A stretch of 64,000 bases of DNA from contig PSQN01000001.1 in NCBI GenBank assembly GCA_002989075.1, positions 465,601 to 529,600 of the forward strand, given 5' to 3'. Under the pieces are notes generated by a model that saw only the letters and a list, made by a program, of their open reading frames with translations, searched no databases and was not told the DNA's origin. This stretch comes from Arthonia radiata (Eukaryota > Ascomycota > Arthoniomycetes > Arthoniales > Arthoniaceae). Shown piece after piece: positions 11,423-22,775 of the stretch; within the stretch, counting starts at the first letter, position 1; the number at the start of each line of letters is the position of its first letter. The translations under genes were made by a program, and so were the position numbers.

Positions 11423-13403
11423 ATGGCCAGCTCCCCTCCGTCGCCTCACGAGAACGAGACATCTCTGAAAGGCGACAGCAGCAAGACTTCGGAGCAGATC
11501 AGCATCCCCCAGAAAAGTCAGGACCCCCAAGTCATCCGATTAAGCCCAACGCCTACGAAGGACTACAGCATTTCCGAGCAGAAGGCCACTGTCAAGACTT
11601 TGAGTGGTCGTAAAAAGAGAACCAATGCAAAGGAGTATCCTGATCCTGAAAACTACTATGACACAGCGGGCTGGGGCCGTGTCAACCTCCACACAGCCAA
11701 ATGTGACAAGTGCAATATGACATGGTAAGGCAAAAACGCTGCTCGTGCATGAACTTGACGCTAACACCCCGCTCAGTAACAAAGGCGATCAGAATCCCAT
11801 CAAAGCTTCATTCTCAACGACGGAATTCATCTGCTGGAATTGCGAAAAAGGCAGCAATGCCGCTGGCCACAATATTCTCGAGAAACACGACAAGACCGAC
11901 CAGGACGCCATCGAGTGGTGGGCTGATCCTAACAAGGGTGGCAACCTTGATTTCGTACGCGCGCACACCGGCTACAACGGCATGCTTACCAACTCCGGGG
12001 CACATGAGGATGAAGACTCAGCTCGAGTAGATCGCAAGCTCCTCTTGTTGAGTAAAAAGCGAGCTGCCCCCGCGAGCGCGCGTGATGACGACTTATCGGA
12101 CACAGATGAGGAGCACTTCCGGATTGCACCCCCGCCTCGCAAGCGTCAGACATTCTACAAAGAGCAACATTCACGTCAGAATCGTGTACGCAACATCAAA
12201 CACGAACAACATCGGAACTACCAGCCACGCCACGGCGCTGGAGTGCAATCTGCCAATGGTTACGATGATGTGCGCTTGTCAGCGGAGGAATTTCGCGCGT
12301 CTGACAGAGATCTATCTCACCGCATCTCCAGTGACGTTCGTCAAGTCATTACAAACTGGACCTATGGCGGACGCACCGACCCTCAATCTTTACTGGACAT
12401 GCTCTTCAAGACCCATGGGCAGTGGCAGAGGAAGGTTGAGCTTCGTGAAGCCAATCTTGGACTCCGTTCGGATGCTACACAGGAATCAAGCTTCGGTGAT
12501 TCTCATCATATACGTCTCGTCGACGGTAGAGAGCCGAGCCGTGATACGTATTACCAGCCGTATCATGACAACCAGGCTTTCAATCGCATTGACGGTCATC
12601 CCCGCGATCAGCTTGACCAAGACGCACCCAAGCTTCTCGCTGGCTCGGGCACCCATCGGTCTCCCGTACGTTGGGAACCGCGGCGAGCCGTTGGGCACGT
12701 ACCAGTGGGAACACAACTTCAGGACCACCCTGCATCGGACTATCCTGCCTACCCTTCTTTCGGCGAAGACCAAGACCACTCAGACTTGCGCACGCCACGT
12801 GAGGAGATGTTGATGGGACATTCAGGCCACGGTAGTTTCTCATCAGCCCTGTATGCGCCGAGTCCACCCACGGGATATGGAGCACACACAGGACAAATGG
12901 CCTATGGAGGCAACAACAATTACGACGCTATCCCAATGGCGGCAAATCGACATCAACAGATCTCAGCGGCGCAGTCAGGCACGCCCCGCTCTCAGAACGT
13001 GTGGCAAGCAAGCTCAGATGGACCTGAACACCATCATGGTCCAAAACACCACCACTCCAGAAAGGGTCCACAATTTAGTTGGCCGCAAGCGCAGACACTT
13101 CAGGCTCCCCGCACTTCAAGTGGCTATTCCGGCCGCGGCCTGCCTTCGTCGACACGAGAGCCAGCTTGGCCCTCCACTAGGGTCCCAACTGGTCATCATC
13201 AATCAGTGTCCTCTCCAGCGTTTCAGCGCCCGCGTCCTCTGGCCCCTCCCATGGCCCCTCCACCTCATCCTCAGCAGCGCGCGCCAAGCTCATTCCAGAC
13301 TGCGCGTCAGTCCGACCAGGGGCAGCATCGAGCTTTCTCAACCCTTCGAAATTCCGGCGACCAGCATGGATACGAGTCTTCGGAGTATGGTGAATACCCC
13401 TGA
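11423..13403 (+). CDS. Zinc-ribbon protein with long disordered C-terminus
   Basis: Two exons, 11423-11724 and 11777-13403, flank a 52-nt intron (donor GTAAGG, branch GCTAAC, acceptor CTCAG) that splits the Cys101 codon. The product has 642 residues. Cysteines 94/97 (CDKC) and 120/123 (CWNC) form a CX2C-X22-CX2C pair, with Cys101 beside the first. This looks like a zinc ribbon, wider than a GATA finger (X17-18). Conserved-looking text follows to about residue 180 (NILEKHDKTDQDAIEWWADP). The basic run KKRAAP and PPPRKRQ could be nuclear signals. The rest (about 200-642) is His/Gln/Pro/Ser/Tyr-rich and probably disordered. A nuclear or regulatory role is inference from composition; the family is not recognised. 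Confidence 0.8.
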
Positions 13404-13952
13404 TGGTTGGCCTCTTTCTTCGTCATCAGTATGCCGCATTGCCTAGGATGCGTCTAGCCAGGCCGTCAATTAACCAAAGAGTCTTTCCTTGCAGCCATGA
13501 ACTGGTTCATCTGTTGAACAGCATTCAGCATCAAGACTCTCACATTCTGCGTTCTTGCATTCAGGACTCATTGTACGGATAGTGGTTGTTAACCTGTCAT
13601 ACCTGTCTAATATGAAATTACTCATATTGTTCGGGCGAGGAGTCAGGATATGTGTGTACCGAATATGGACCAGCAGAAATGGTCAGCGTTTCATTGGTAT
13701 GTAGCACCACGTCTGTTTGCGAGCCTGATCGACGAATGCAAGTCTCTTCAATTCTGCTTATTCAAACCGATTCTGCATACATCCAAGTTGTGAAGGCACG
13801 CCTCCAGACCGATCTTGTTTTTCCTACACCCAGTAGACGCCTCTGCTCATTCGCGGCGGCTGTCAATGATCACCGATATTTCCAAACAATTTACAGTTAT
13901 ACTAAATTCCTCCAAATGTACAGTGTGTTGTTTTTTTAGAAGCCTCCGTCCA
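13404..13952. other. Convergent intergenic region
   Basis: 549 bp between the 3' ends of a plus and a minus gene. It is expected to hold both 3' UTRs and poly(A) sites. No strong hairpin or other gene is seen. Confidence 0.5.
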
Positions 13953-14722
13953 TCACTCAAAATCGTCAAAGGTGACAACAAGACTGCCTTTGATGCCATT
14001 CACAGCCTCCCAATCCCAACGCCGGTCACCGCTCTCTGAGGTAATGATATTACGGAACCATTGCTTTTGTGCTTCGAGTTTCTGAATGTCTGCTTCTGCC
14101 TGCTCATCATCCGCAGCCGAGCCTTGACTCGAACTCTCGTTGTTCATGTTTGTTTTTGATTCTTCTTCATCGGTTCGCGAGGCCTTCAGCGACTCTTGTG
14201 GGCGAGTCCGAGGTTTGTGATTGGCAAATGTCGAATCAAGCAGTCTCGAGTAGTTTGGGCGCGAAGGAGCGGCAGTGGGTGGTTTGCTGCTTGTCGAGTC
14301 ATCGGCCAGGATGTATTTAGACTGAGCTCGTGAGGTTGTAGATACATCGATCAGGGTTCTGGAAGGTCACGACGGTCAGCCATACGCTCGATCGACCTTC
14401 TGCAAACCAATAAGTGCACATCTCTGCCATTGCTCGGAATCAAATGCTCTCGCGCAGGACCAGCGACGACTTACCCCGCAAGGCCCTGACAGATTCTCTC
14501 CATTCTTTCGCGCTTGCGCCGCTGCTCTTTCGGGTCAGGCTCTGTGTCCCTCCTCCGGGCACGCGCCCTCTCTACGGCTGCCGCAAGGGCAGCATCTCCA
14601 GTAACGGCGCCACCATACTCGGGGCCAGCGTGACCGTCTAGCAGCGCCTCCTCGTCTCCCTCACCGTCAGCGCCTTGGTGATCATGCCGCTCTGAGGATA
14701 CACATGAGCAGCAGGCTCCCAT
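13953..14722 (-). CDS. LAMTOR1/Ego1(Meh1)-like lipid-anchored protein
   Basis: Two exons, 14722-14475 and 14358-13953, with a 116-nt intron (GTAAGT/TTCCAG, phase 2). The product has 217 residues. It starts MGACCSC: Gly2 fits N-myristoylation and the adjacent Cys residues fit palmitoylation. An acidic dileucine (GDEEALLDG) follows, then a charged helix (KEQRRKRERMERICQGLAG) and TLIDVSTTSR directly across the splice. Myristoyl-Gly, acidic dileucine and an I-D-V-S word are shared with LAMTOR1, the late-endosome/vacuole anchor of the Ragulator/EGO complex that recruits Rag GTPases for TORC1. The middle is disordered; the tail (WFRNIITSESGDRRWDWEAV) is not a known LAMTOR1 feature. Assignment is from short motifs, so moderate. 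Confidence 0.6.
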
Positions 14723-14922
14723 TGAACGATCGGACGAGAGAGCTGCTCTGTGAGAGGAGAGCTCGAGTGACCGTTTGCATGTGATCGACCTTGCGGGAAT
14801 GATTATGCCGCTTTAAGCAATCCGGTATAGGTCTCCCAAAAAGGAAATGAGTATACTAAGACCGGCGGCATCGAGGGTGGAGTCGTGCTTAGCGTCCTCT
14901 TCTCCTGTGAAGAAAGCCAGGG
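14723..14922. promoter_or_regulatory. Compact divergent promoter
   Basis: Only 200 bp separate the start codons of the LAMTOR1-like gene (minus) and the P450 gene (plus). Both 5' UTRs and core promoters must fit here or overlap. No clear TATA box is seen; GGTATAGG at about 14,823 is the closest word. Confidence 0.5.
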
Positions 14923-16540
14923 ATGCACACGACAGCAATGGGCCTCATTCCTCTAATAATTCTGACAAGCGTCGTCGGAGCGCTCACGGCCGCCCTGTTG
15001 CCAGCTCTCAGACTCAGGCACGATGCGCGAGAGCCGCCTCTCATTCGCCCGGCCGTCCCTCTGGTGGGACACGTCCTCAATCTGATCAGATTCAGCGGCT
15101 CCTACTTCTCGCGCTTGAGACAACAATATCCAGAGCTGCCATGCTACACACTCCATCTCTATTCATCGAAAGCCTACATCATTAATTCCGTCGAGCTCGT
15201 GTCAGCGGTCCAGCGCAATACGAAGGCTATCTCTTTCGATCCCCTGCTGGAGCAGACTGCGGAAAGACTTGGAGGTATGAGCGAAGATGGTTTGCGCAAG
15301 CACAGACGACCTGGAGTGTCGAAACAGTTACTTAGGCAGATGCATCCGCCGATGCTTGGAGGTCCTGCGCTCGAGGAGATGAATAGAACCATGCTTGGGC
15401 AACTGTCTCGTAGTCTCAGCGCATTGACATCAGGGGCCGAGAACGACATCCATTTGGATTTGTACAAATGGGTGCGCGAGACGGTAGGGAGGGCAAGCAC
15501 TGATGCTGTATGGGGCCCGGATCTGAACCCATTTGCCGACTCCAGCATGTTCAAGGCTTTTGAGTCCGTTGCGAGCGAACCTCAATTGATTTCAGGAACG
15601 CTAATCAATTTGCAGGACCTATGAGGAGAACATCATGCCCTTGCTCTTAGGTTTTGTGCCAAAAGTGCTTGCAAGAGCCGGCTACAACAGTCGCGAGCGT
15701 CTCGTGAAGGCCTACCTCGACTACATGCGCAAGGGCGGCATCGCCTCGTCCTCTGGAATGGTCAAGGCACGAGCACAAGTAGGGCTGGATGAAGTTGGCT
15801 TCTCTGACGAAGACACCGCCCGAGTGGACGTTACCTTGACACTAGGCGTCCTCGGGAACATTATTCCCACATCGTTTTGGATGCTTTTCGACATATTCAG
15901 TAGACCTGACCTCTTGAATTCGCTACGGGAGGAGCTGGCGCCGCTGGCAGTGCGTGAAGCGTCGAGTCCTCGCGAAGTTTTGGAGCTCGAGGCATCCGAT
16001 CTCCAGACAAAAGCGCCACTGCTTTTGTCGTTCTTCCAAGAGTTGATACGTGTTCGTTCTGTTTCTGCACAGGTGAGGTTCGTGACTCAAGATACCATGC
16101 TAGCCGACAAATACCTCCTCAAGAAAGGGAGCGTCCTTCAAGTCCCTGCTGCGGTACTACATGCTGATAAATCACTGTGGGGCGAGTCCGCTGATAGGCT
16201 TGATCCCAAACGCTTTGTTGCATTTCAAAGGGGAGATGAGAAATTCGTTCCCAACGCGTATGGAGGCTTCGGTGGTGGCGAACACATCTGTCCAGGGCGA
16301 TTTTTTGCTACAGCCGAAGCGATGTCTCTTGTGGCTGTTATGGTCCTATCTTTTGACATACAGCCCAAATCTGGCAATTGGGAGCAGCCACCCTTGAATA
16401 CCTCAATGTTTTCCTCATCTCTTCTGCCACCGAAGACCGACTTGCCAGTGACAATGACACGACGTCATGGTTTCGAAAGTGTAGAATGGCAACTAACATT
16501 GAATGACACTAGAGGACGGTTCAGATTGGCATCTGGATAA
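14923..16540 (+). CDS. Cytochrome P450, CYP7/CYP8-like fungal type
   Basis: Two exons, 14923-15563 and 15616-16540, with a 52-nt intron (donor GTCCGT, weak; branch GCTAATC; acceptor TTGCAG), giving 521 residues. The N-terminal hydrophobic anchor (LIPLIILTSVVGALTAALL) predicts ER membrane attachment; Met at 14923 or 14938 both precede it. The proline-rich hinge is PPLIRPAVPLVGH. The K-helix ExxR is E356-R359 (FFQELIRVR). The heme loop FGGGEHICPG gives the thiolate Cys439. The I-helix region (GVLGNIIPTSFWMLF, near residue 290) lacks the usual AGxxT and carries G-N-x-x-P-T, as in CYP7/CYP8 (sterol 7-alpha-hydroxylase, prostacyclin synthase) and fungal relatives. Substrate unknown, plausibly a sterol or other lipid. 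No redox partner gene is near. Confidence 0.9.
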
Positions 16541-17146
16541 AGGCGGGTTGAAATATACTAAGAGCAATGTCCTACGTCCTAAACAGGTTATGAACGTTCA
16601 TCAAGCAAGGGCGGTGAGTTACCTAAGAGGGTCGTGGCTCATACTCCATACGTGAGCTAAAGACAAGCCAGTATCGCTAGCACGAATACCGCCGTCATAT
16701 ATTTCTATCTGGCTCAGCTGAGCGTCGACGATCATTTCATGCGGCTCAACAGCCAAGAGAAGCCAAAGAATTCGACGTCGCGAAATGAAGCATTCCGTTC
16801 ACGACTGGGTCTAAATTCCTGGGAATCCATCGCTTCCTCCGTCCAATGGAAGGCCCTCGCTGTGCCTAACTTGCTTCTCGGACCCCCTAATTTGCGGAAG
16901 ATCTACGGACTTGACGCTCTCTCGCCGACAGCCTTGTATCAGACGCGAATCGTTTGCCATGGCAACGTTTGAGGGCGTGTCTCAGTGCTGGGCTGGGAAG
17001 AATTTGGGGCGCTTCCTCCCACCAGCAGTGTGTTTCTTAAGTTCTGAGTCCTTTTCCTAACTGCTGCCCAGCCCAGAGCACCTTCATCGGTAGGGCAGTT
17101 CTTCAACAGTCTCTCGCTTCGCTGTTGCTGTTGCACCATCGCCGTC
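16541..17146. other. Intergenic, upstream of the large Ser/Thr-rich gene
   Basis: About 600 bp between two plus-strand genes. It must hold the P450 3' end and the next promoter. A 77-codon plus frame (16739-16972) has no features and is not called. Confidence 0.5.
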
Positions 17147-20100
17147 ATGCCATTTCATTCCTCCCGGAAGGTGCTTGCTATCGTTTCTCTTTCTCTCCCG
17201 CTCTGTGCGCTTTCTCTACAACAAGCCCACGATGGTGTGCTCCTCGAGGGCAAGCTTGTTCCACAAGCGATTGTGGAGGATTTCAACAGGTTTAGCGATG
17301 AGGACACAAGCCCTCTGGAGAAGAGGCAAGTGGACGGCGCGCATTGTCGTCAAGACCAGCTGTTGGCAGTCGCTCAAACGCAACCCTATTGGACTGGTTT
17401 CTGCTCGAGTTTCATTGGAGCTCCTCAAACCACCGTCACCAGTTATGTCTATCCTACCACGTGAGTCATTCCAATTGACACCACTGTCGTAAAGGCCTGA
17501 CTGAAGTTGTTAGTACCGTCTTCCCTGTCTCGACAATTACGTCCACGCATTCCAGCATCCAGACCACGACCACGACTTCCTACACCACCGCCACCGTTGT
17601 TGATTTCGCAAAGCGAGACGCCCGAGCAATCCAAGGACCTCCTTTGGAGCCTCGTCAGACAGCGGCACCATTAGCTGCAGGCAAGGATGGGGCCATAGCG
17701 TTGTCCTTTTCCAGCGTCTGCTCCTGCATCGCGATACCTACGAACTATAATTATGCTACAGCCACCGACACGAGCAACCCAGTCGTAAGTCCCGCAACGT
17801 AGCTGGCCAAGATATTCTTTGCTGACCTTCAGCAGACTGTCACGGTGCCTGAACTTGTAAACGCGCAGACGACGCTTGCTTCAACAACCACGACAATCGT
17901 GAATCTGGTGTCAACTTCTACAGTGCTGTTTACGGTATCGACGACAACGTCAACCCCAAGCCCGCCGCCGTCACCAAGCCCGACACCAGGAGGCGCTCTT
18001 TGTCCAAGCGCAACTTCCTTCACAGATGGTTCAGACATTTACGACGTGCGTTGCGGCGTGGACTACGTTGGCTCTGATCTTCAACAGGGCAGTGCACCGA
18101 ACCTAGGAGCTTGCATAAGCGATTGCAGCGACTACAACAACGGAATCGGAGTCGAAGTGTGCAATGGGGTTGTCTATTACCCAGATACGGATACATGCAA
18201 CCTCAAGGACTTCCCAAACCCCAGCGGGTCCACCATTGAAACCCCATCCCCTGTCGTCGGTGACCCTCTAAGCGGACCTAATGCTGCGGTGAGAAGGTAC
18301 TCGGCTCCCGCTGCTTCAAGTGTAGTCTCGACTGCGCCGGCTGAGCGTGATGTGACCGCGCATCGAAATGATGCCGACGACTTCAGCACGCAATGGTCGA
18401 GCGTCCTCCCTGGGAGCAGCTGGTCCAGCTCGTGGTTTGGTGCCGACGGGACTCAGACAGACTTTGCTACTGCCTCTAGTACTGCGTCCTCGACTAGCTC
18501 TGAAACAAACATGGCATCGACTGACGTAATAACGGCCAGCGCCGCCGCGACAGCGACGGCGGGCTCTGCAGGTACTGCCGATAGCGAATCAGCCGTCGCT
18601 GGCGAATGGAACTGTCCTCCAGATAATGGCACGACTCAAAGCGTTGTGTATCGAGGATGGAAGTACGACTACATCATACTCTGCGACACCGAGATCCCCG
18701 ATACCGACCAGGTCTCGATGTCCAGTGACAGTGAAGAGTCTTGTGAGACCTCCTGCACTCAAGCAAACAGCGCCTCCGCCATCGTCTGCACTGGCTTCAC
18801 CTTCATCAGCGCGTCCAGCACTTGTGAAATTAAGAAGACGACTAATTACACCTATACATATGCCTCCGGTTACTCTTCCGGCTGGCTGCTAAGCCGTGCT
18901 GCGGCTCATGACGAGAATGGATCTATAGCGGGCAATGATACGAACGACGGCGACACTAGCTCAGCAATGTCGTCTGCTTCTGCAAACCCAACACCTGCAG
19001 TCGCTACCTCGACCTCGTCGAATGGCGACGACTTCACTACGAGCTACGCCTCATCGTGGTCTACTTCATACTCCACCTCGTCGACGGTCATCATAGCGAG
19101 GACGACAACTTACACAGCAATTGTCTCCGAGACGACGATAGTGAGCGGAGGTAATGGCTCTTCTGGAGGCGACGAAGGCGGTAATGGCGGAGCCAGCAGC
19201 TCATCCGGCGGAGCAGCAGGAGGTGCGACTCCCTCAATCATCGGCGGCGGCTCTGGTGGGGACTCAAGCACAGTACCGACAACGCCTGCGCCATCCCAGA
19301 CGTCGAGTCTACCGACGATGACTCCAAGCAGTAATGCTACTTTCCCCGCCTCGTCTGGTGGCGCTTCGGGAGCGGCATCTACGCCCATTCAAGGCGGCGG
19401 CGCTGGTGGCAGCAGCACATCTACGCCCTCTTCAAGCTCAACAACAAGCAGTAGCTCTTTCAACCCATCCTTTGGGTCCGGCAGTCGCACTTTCGTCCCA
19501 TCCGACTCTACCCCATCACCATCATCTTCAACATCACCTTCATCAAGTACGACAGTGGCCAGCGTGAGCAGTAGTACAACGGTCGACGTGAGCAGCTCAA
19601 TTGTGAGTGATTTAGGCAGTTCAACAGCGTTGGCACCACTCAACAGCTCTACTACCCCAGCATCGACGACATTACCCTCTTCCTCTCCAGTGGCGAATTT
19701 GAGCTCGATATCCGCTGTCTTGCCACCTCCATCAACTTATCACGCTCCTACAAGTGTAACGCTCGTCAAAACGGAATCTCTCACAACAGTTCCGTTGAGC
19801 AACACGAGTATCACAACTGCAACATCGACAAGCTCACCCGGGTTCGCTAGTTCGCCTAGAGTGGGAAGCTTTTCTGACTCTAGCTCCACCACTCCCGAAT
19901 CCCCCACGGGATCGACGACGTCGATCCCATACGGATCAGCACCCCCTGCATCAACTTCACCGGTGGGATCAACAATAGGTGTTAACACCACTGCACCACC
20001 TTGGAACACGACCGTACCTGTCACGAGCTCAGAAACCGCAAGCTCTTCAACGAGTTCGCCCGGCTTCACTAGCCCTCCCAGGAACGGCAACTTCTCGGAC

Positions 20101-21553
20101 TCTTCATCTTCTGGGCCTTCAGAATCCACGCCATCCGTGTCGAGCAACACAAATACAATTGTTCCACCACTAAACACATCGACGTCAATCGTAATCTCGA
20201 ATTCAACAAGCATCCCGGCAAGCTCGCCCGGCTTCAGTAGCTCGCCTAGGGTGGGAACTTGGGACACCACTTCAACACATATCACCAGTGGCCCACTTGT
20301 AAACACCACAGCTACTCCATCCAGTCTCAGCAGCACCTCCACCGACGTTGAAGATGTCACTACGATTTCATCTCCAGTCCCTGTGACTGGCCTCAACAGC
20401 TCAGCGCCGGCACCGAGCGGTACAGCTCCAAGTTCGACGAGCCCGTTCACGCCAACCTTTAATAGCGGCAGCCGTAGCTATATTCCAAGCTCATCCACAC
20501 CTTCTCTCTCAACACCTACATTAGGAGGCAACAGCACGAATCCGACCGTCCCAGTGGGCAGTGGATCAACGCCTCTCACTTCGCCATTGCCAACGCCCTC
20601 CCCATCAGCAATGAGCTCAACGGTTCCACCACTTAACACCACTTTGGGCCCTAGTAGCTCTTCTTCAGGCCTCACACCGAGCTTCGACACCGGAAGCCGT
20701 ACTTTGGTGCCGTCCACGTCTGTTTCCTCGTCTACGGTTTCGTCTTCAGGCCTGAATCTCACCAATAGCACCACACCGGCACCGAGGGGCACAGCACCCC
20801 CGTCTATCTCAACCACACCTACATTTGTCACATCTCCAGGCCTAAATGTGACCAACAGCACGACTTCGCCGCCTGTGGGTACTGGGCCCGTATCTACGCC
20901 GCCAGTCAGCTCCATTCCGACCTTCAACAACGGCAGCCGCGTTTTCACCCCTTCTTCCTCGGCGCCCACATCTCTTAGCACACTTACTAGCCCAGTGATC
21001 AACTCCACAAACAGTACCTCGTCCGCACTGACTGGAAGCCTCCCGTCCTCGCCTCCTACTGTGGTGACCACTCCAACCATCGGCCTCAACATCTCCAACA
21101 GCACCTCTATGACTGCACCTACAGCCCCTGTAACAACTCCAAGCTCCATAACAACCGGGCCGAGCAGTGTACCCACGATCGGTACTGGTCCGAATAGGAA
21201 TGGGACTGGGATCCCGTTTCCGACTGCACCAAGCAACACAAGTGAGTCACTTGCACCATTGATGTCTTATTTGAAAGCTGACGTCATTGTCCCCAGCCTG
21301 CGCATACACGTGCGCGTGTACACCTCCCCAGATATATACGATCACCTCGACTCTGGTGATCACCGCGCCTGGAGGCAATGACAAAGACGGACCGCCAAGC
21401 TATGGTCCCACGCACCGCGCCGCTGTGGACAAAGATTGGAGTGTAAGTAACATGCAACATGCCTTCGAGAGGCAATACTGACGAAAAACTCAGGACGTGA
21501 AGATGCAGAAGCCCAAGCGGTTCAGGCAGATGAGAGAGCGTGAGGGAATTTGA
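17147..21553 (+). CDS. Large Ser/Thr-rich secreted protein with two PAN-like modules and internal repeats
   Basis: Five exons: 17147-17460, 17514-17784, 17833-21241, 21297-21442, 21494-21553. All splice phases agree and encode 1,399 residues. The signal peptide covers KVLAIVSLSLPLCALSL. Dibasic sites (SPLEKRQ, DFAKRDAR) fit Kex2 cleavage. Two Cys-rich PAN/apple-like modules lie near residues 250-322 (YDVRCGVDYVGSD) and 452-530 (YDYIILCDTEIPD). After a Gly-rich linker, residues about 720-1340 are mucin-like, with many N-glycosylation sequons. Motif F-x-x-GSR-x-x-x-P-S recurs four times and SPGF-x-S-x-PR-x-G three times. A short Cys tail (CAYTCACTPP) and a basic end (QKPKRFRQMREREGI) follow. 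No GPI signal is seen. Likely an extracellular or wall-bound glycoprotein, perhaps an adhesin (inference). Confidence 0.85.
19459..20961 (+). repeat. Imperfect coding repeats in the Ser/Thr-rich protein
   Basis: Repeat type 1 (F-x-x-GSR-x-x-x-PS) lies at about 19,459, 20,449, 20,671 and 20,915. Type 2 (SSPGF-x-S-x-PR-x-G) lies at about 19,831, 20,050 and 20,221. The copies differ at the DNA level, so they are old or under protein-level selection. Confidence 0.8.
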
Positions 21554-22309
21554 GACGCCGATCAAAATGCAAAATCCTGGCTCCTGGTATCGCCGTGAGA
21601 GAGGCGGTAAGCGTAAAACGAGTGCGCTCGGAAGGAAATACATTGCCGGGCCAGTGGAGAGCTTGACGGCTTTCAATTCAAGAAGACGTTTAGTAGAGCA
21701 CATTTGGCTGTTCCAACCAGCGACAAGCAGAGACTAGGATGGCCGTGTTTGCGAGCAACACTATATGGCTTATGTCACATTGCGTTCCATGTTTTTAGTA
21801 TTCATCGCAGCACTCCGCTCTTGTCTCAAGCTTCTAATACTCGATGGGGCGAGCTGTACGATCTGGCTTGGCGTTTGGTCTGTGCTTTGCAGCCTCAGGG
21901 GCTAGCGCAGACAGGGACCGCCGACGGCATTGTGGCACCGGCTGGCCAAGGGTCCGTGCGCGGGGCGGAACCTTCCCTCGTGTCCGCACCTAGTTTCAAG
22001 CGTACTTTCGTACCCAACGCACACGTGTCGCGATCCGCCTTCTCACACAACCAGCGGCGCCAAGGCAAAGGTGGAGCGCCGTGGACTCGAGGCGTTTGGC
22101 ACGAGCAGTGTCCTTGCGCTCTCTACATACCAGTACCACCAACAAGCACATCTCGTCGGATCCGCGCCGCAAGGAAGTTGTTGGCTCATTGAGTCGCCTC
22201 CAGACCATCGTCCAGTGCACGCGCCTCTGCCGATTTTCCCCTCCGCCAGAGCGGCCCTCCCGGTATCTACAGAAGAGGCGCGCATTGTGGCAATTAGAGG
22301 TGCAGAATA
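21554..22309. other. Intergenic, no gene supported
   Basis: About 750 bp after the Ser/Thr-rich gene. Overlapping open frames on both strands (21,704-22,413) carry no domain or splice support. They run through the adjacent MITE candidate, so they are not called. Confidence 0.5.
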
Positions 22310-22317
22310 ACAGATGG

Positions 22318-22533
22318 CAGTGGTGTCAATGGAATGGCAATCCACTCATTCGCCCATCATTCCACTTGGGCCACGGTTCCTTTTATTCCACTCTTCATAG
22401 ATATATTACCTGATGAGGCAACAACTGGTAGGATCGATGGAACACATGGATTTGTTCCACCAGAATCATCGACCCAGTGGAATAACTCCATTGGAGTTCC
22501 ACTTCGAACCGTTCTGTTCCACTGCCATCACTG
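22318..22533. mobile_element. hAT-like MITE candidate (216 bp)
   Basis: The ends form imperfect terminal inverted repeats. The left end CAGTGGTGTCAATGGAA matches the reverse complement of the right end, CAGTGATGGCAGTGGAA, at 14 of 17 positions. CAGTG termini are typical of hAT elements. The flanking 8-mers ACAGATGG (22310-22317) and GCAGATAG (22534-22541) agree at 6 of 8, both differences being A/G, as in a decayed 8-bp target duplication. Inside, TTCCAC/GTGGAA words recur about eight times in both orientations. They form hairpins such as TGGAACA/TGTTCCA (22438-22459) and AACTCCA/TGGAGTT (22484-22498). There is no coding capacity. Confidence 0.55.
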
Positions 22534-22775
22534 GCAGATAGACCAGTTGTCGTCTTCGCCAATATGTACATAAGCCGACCATGCTACTCCAATGACAAAT
22601 TTACTTTCGCCATAAACTTTTCAACTTTCTGAACCAACTGGCAGCGGGCTGCTCAATTCTTTCTCCGACACACTCACGCACGACGTCTGCGGGTAACTAG
22701 CAACCTTACATATTCTACGAGTGTGTATTAGCGTCTCGAGTCAAACAAGACAAGCAATAGGCGGTTGATAACAAG

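Noticed and set aside
19740-21239. Long minus frames of about 236 and 253 codons
   Set aside because: Antisense shadows of the Ser/Thr-rich repeats.
8728-21553. GH43, P450 and the secreted protein as a biosynthetic gene cluster
   Set aside because: No backbone synthase, transporter or cluster regulator; unrelated genes lie in between.
21704-22413. Overlapping open frames around the MITE
   Set aside because: No protein features, and they run into a mobile-element candidate.
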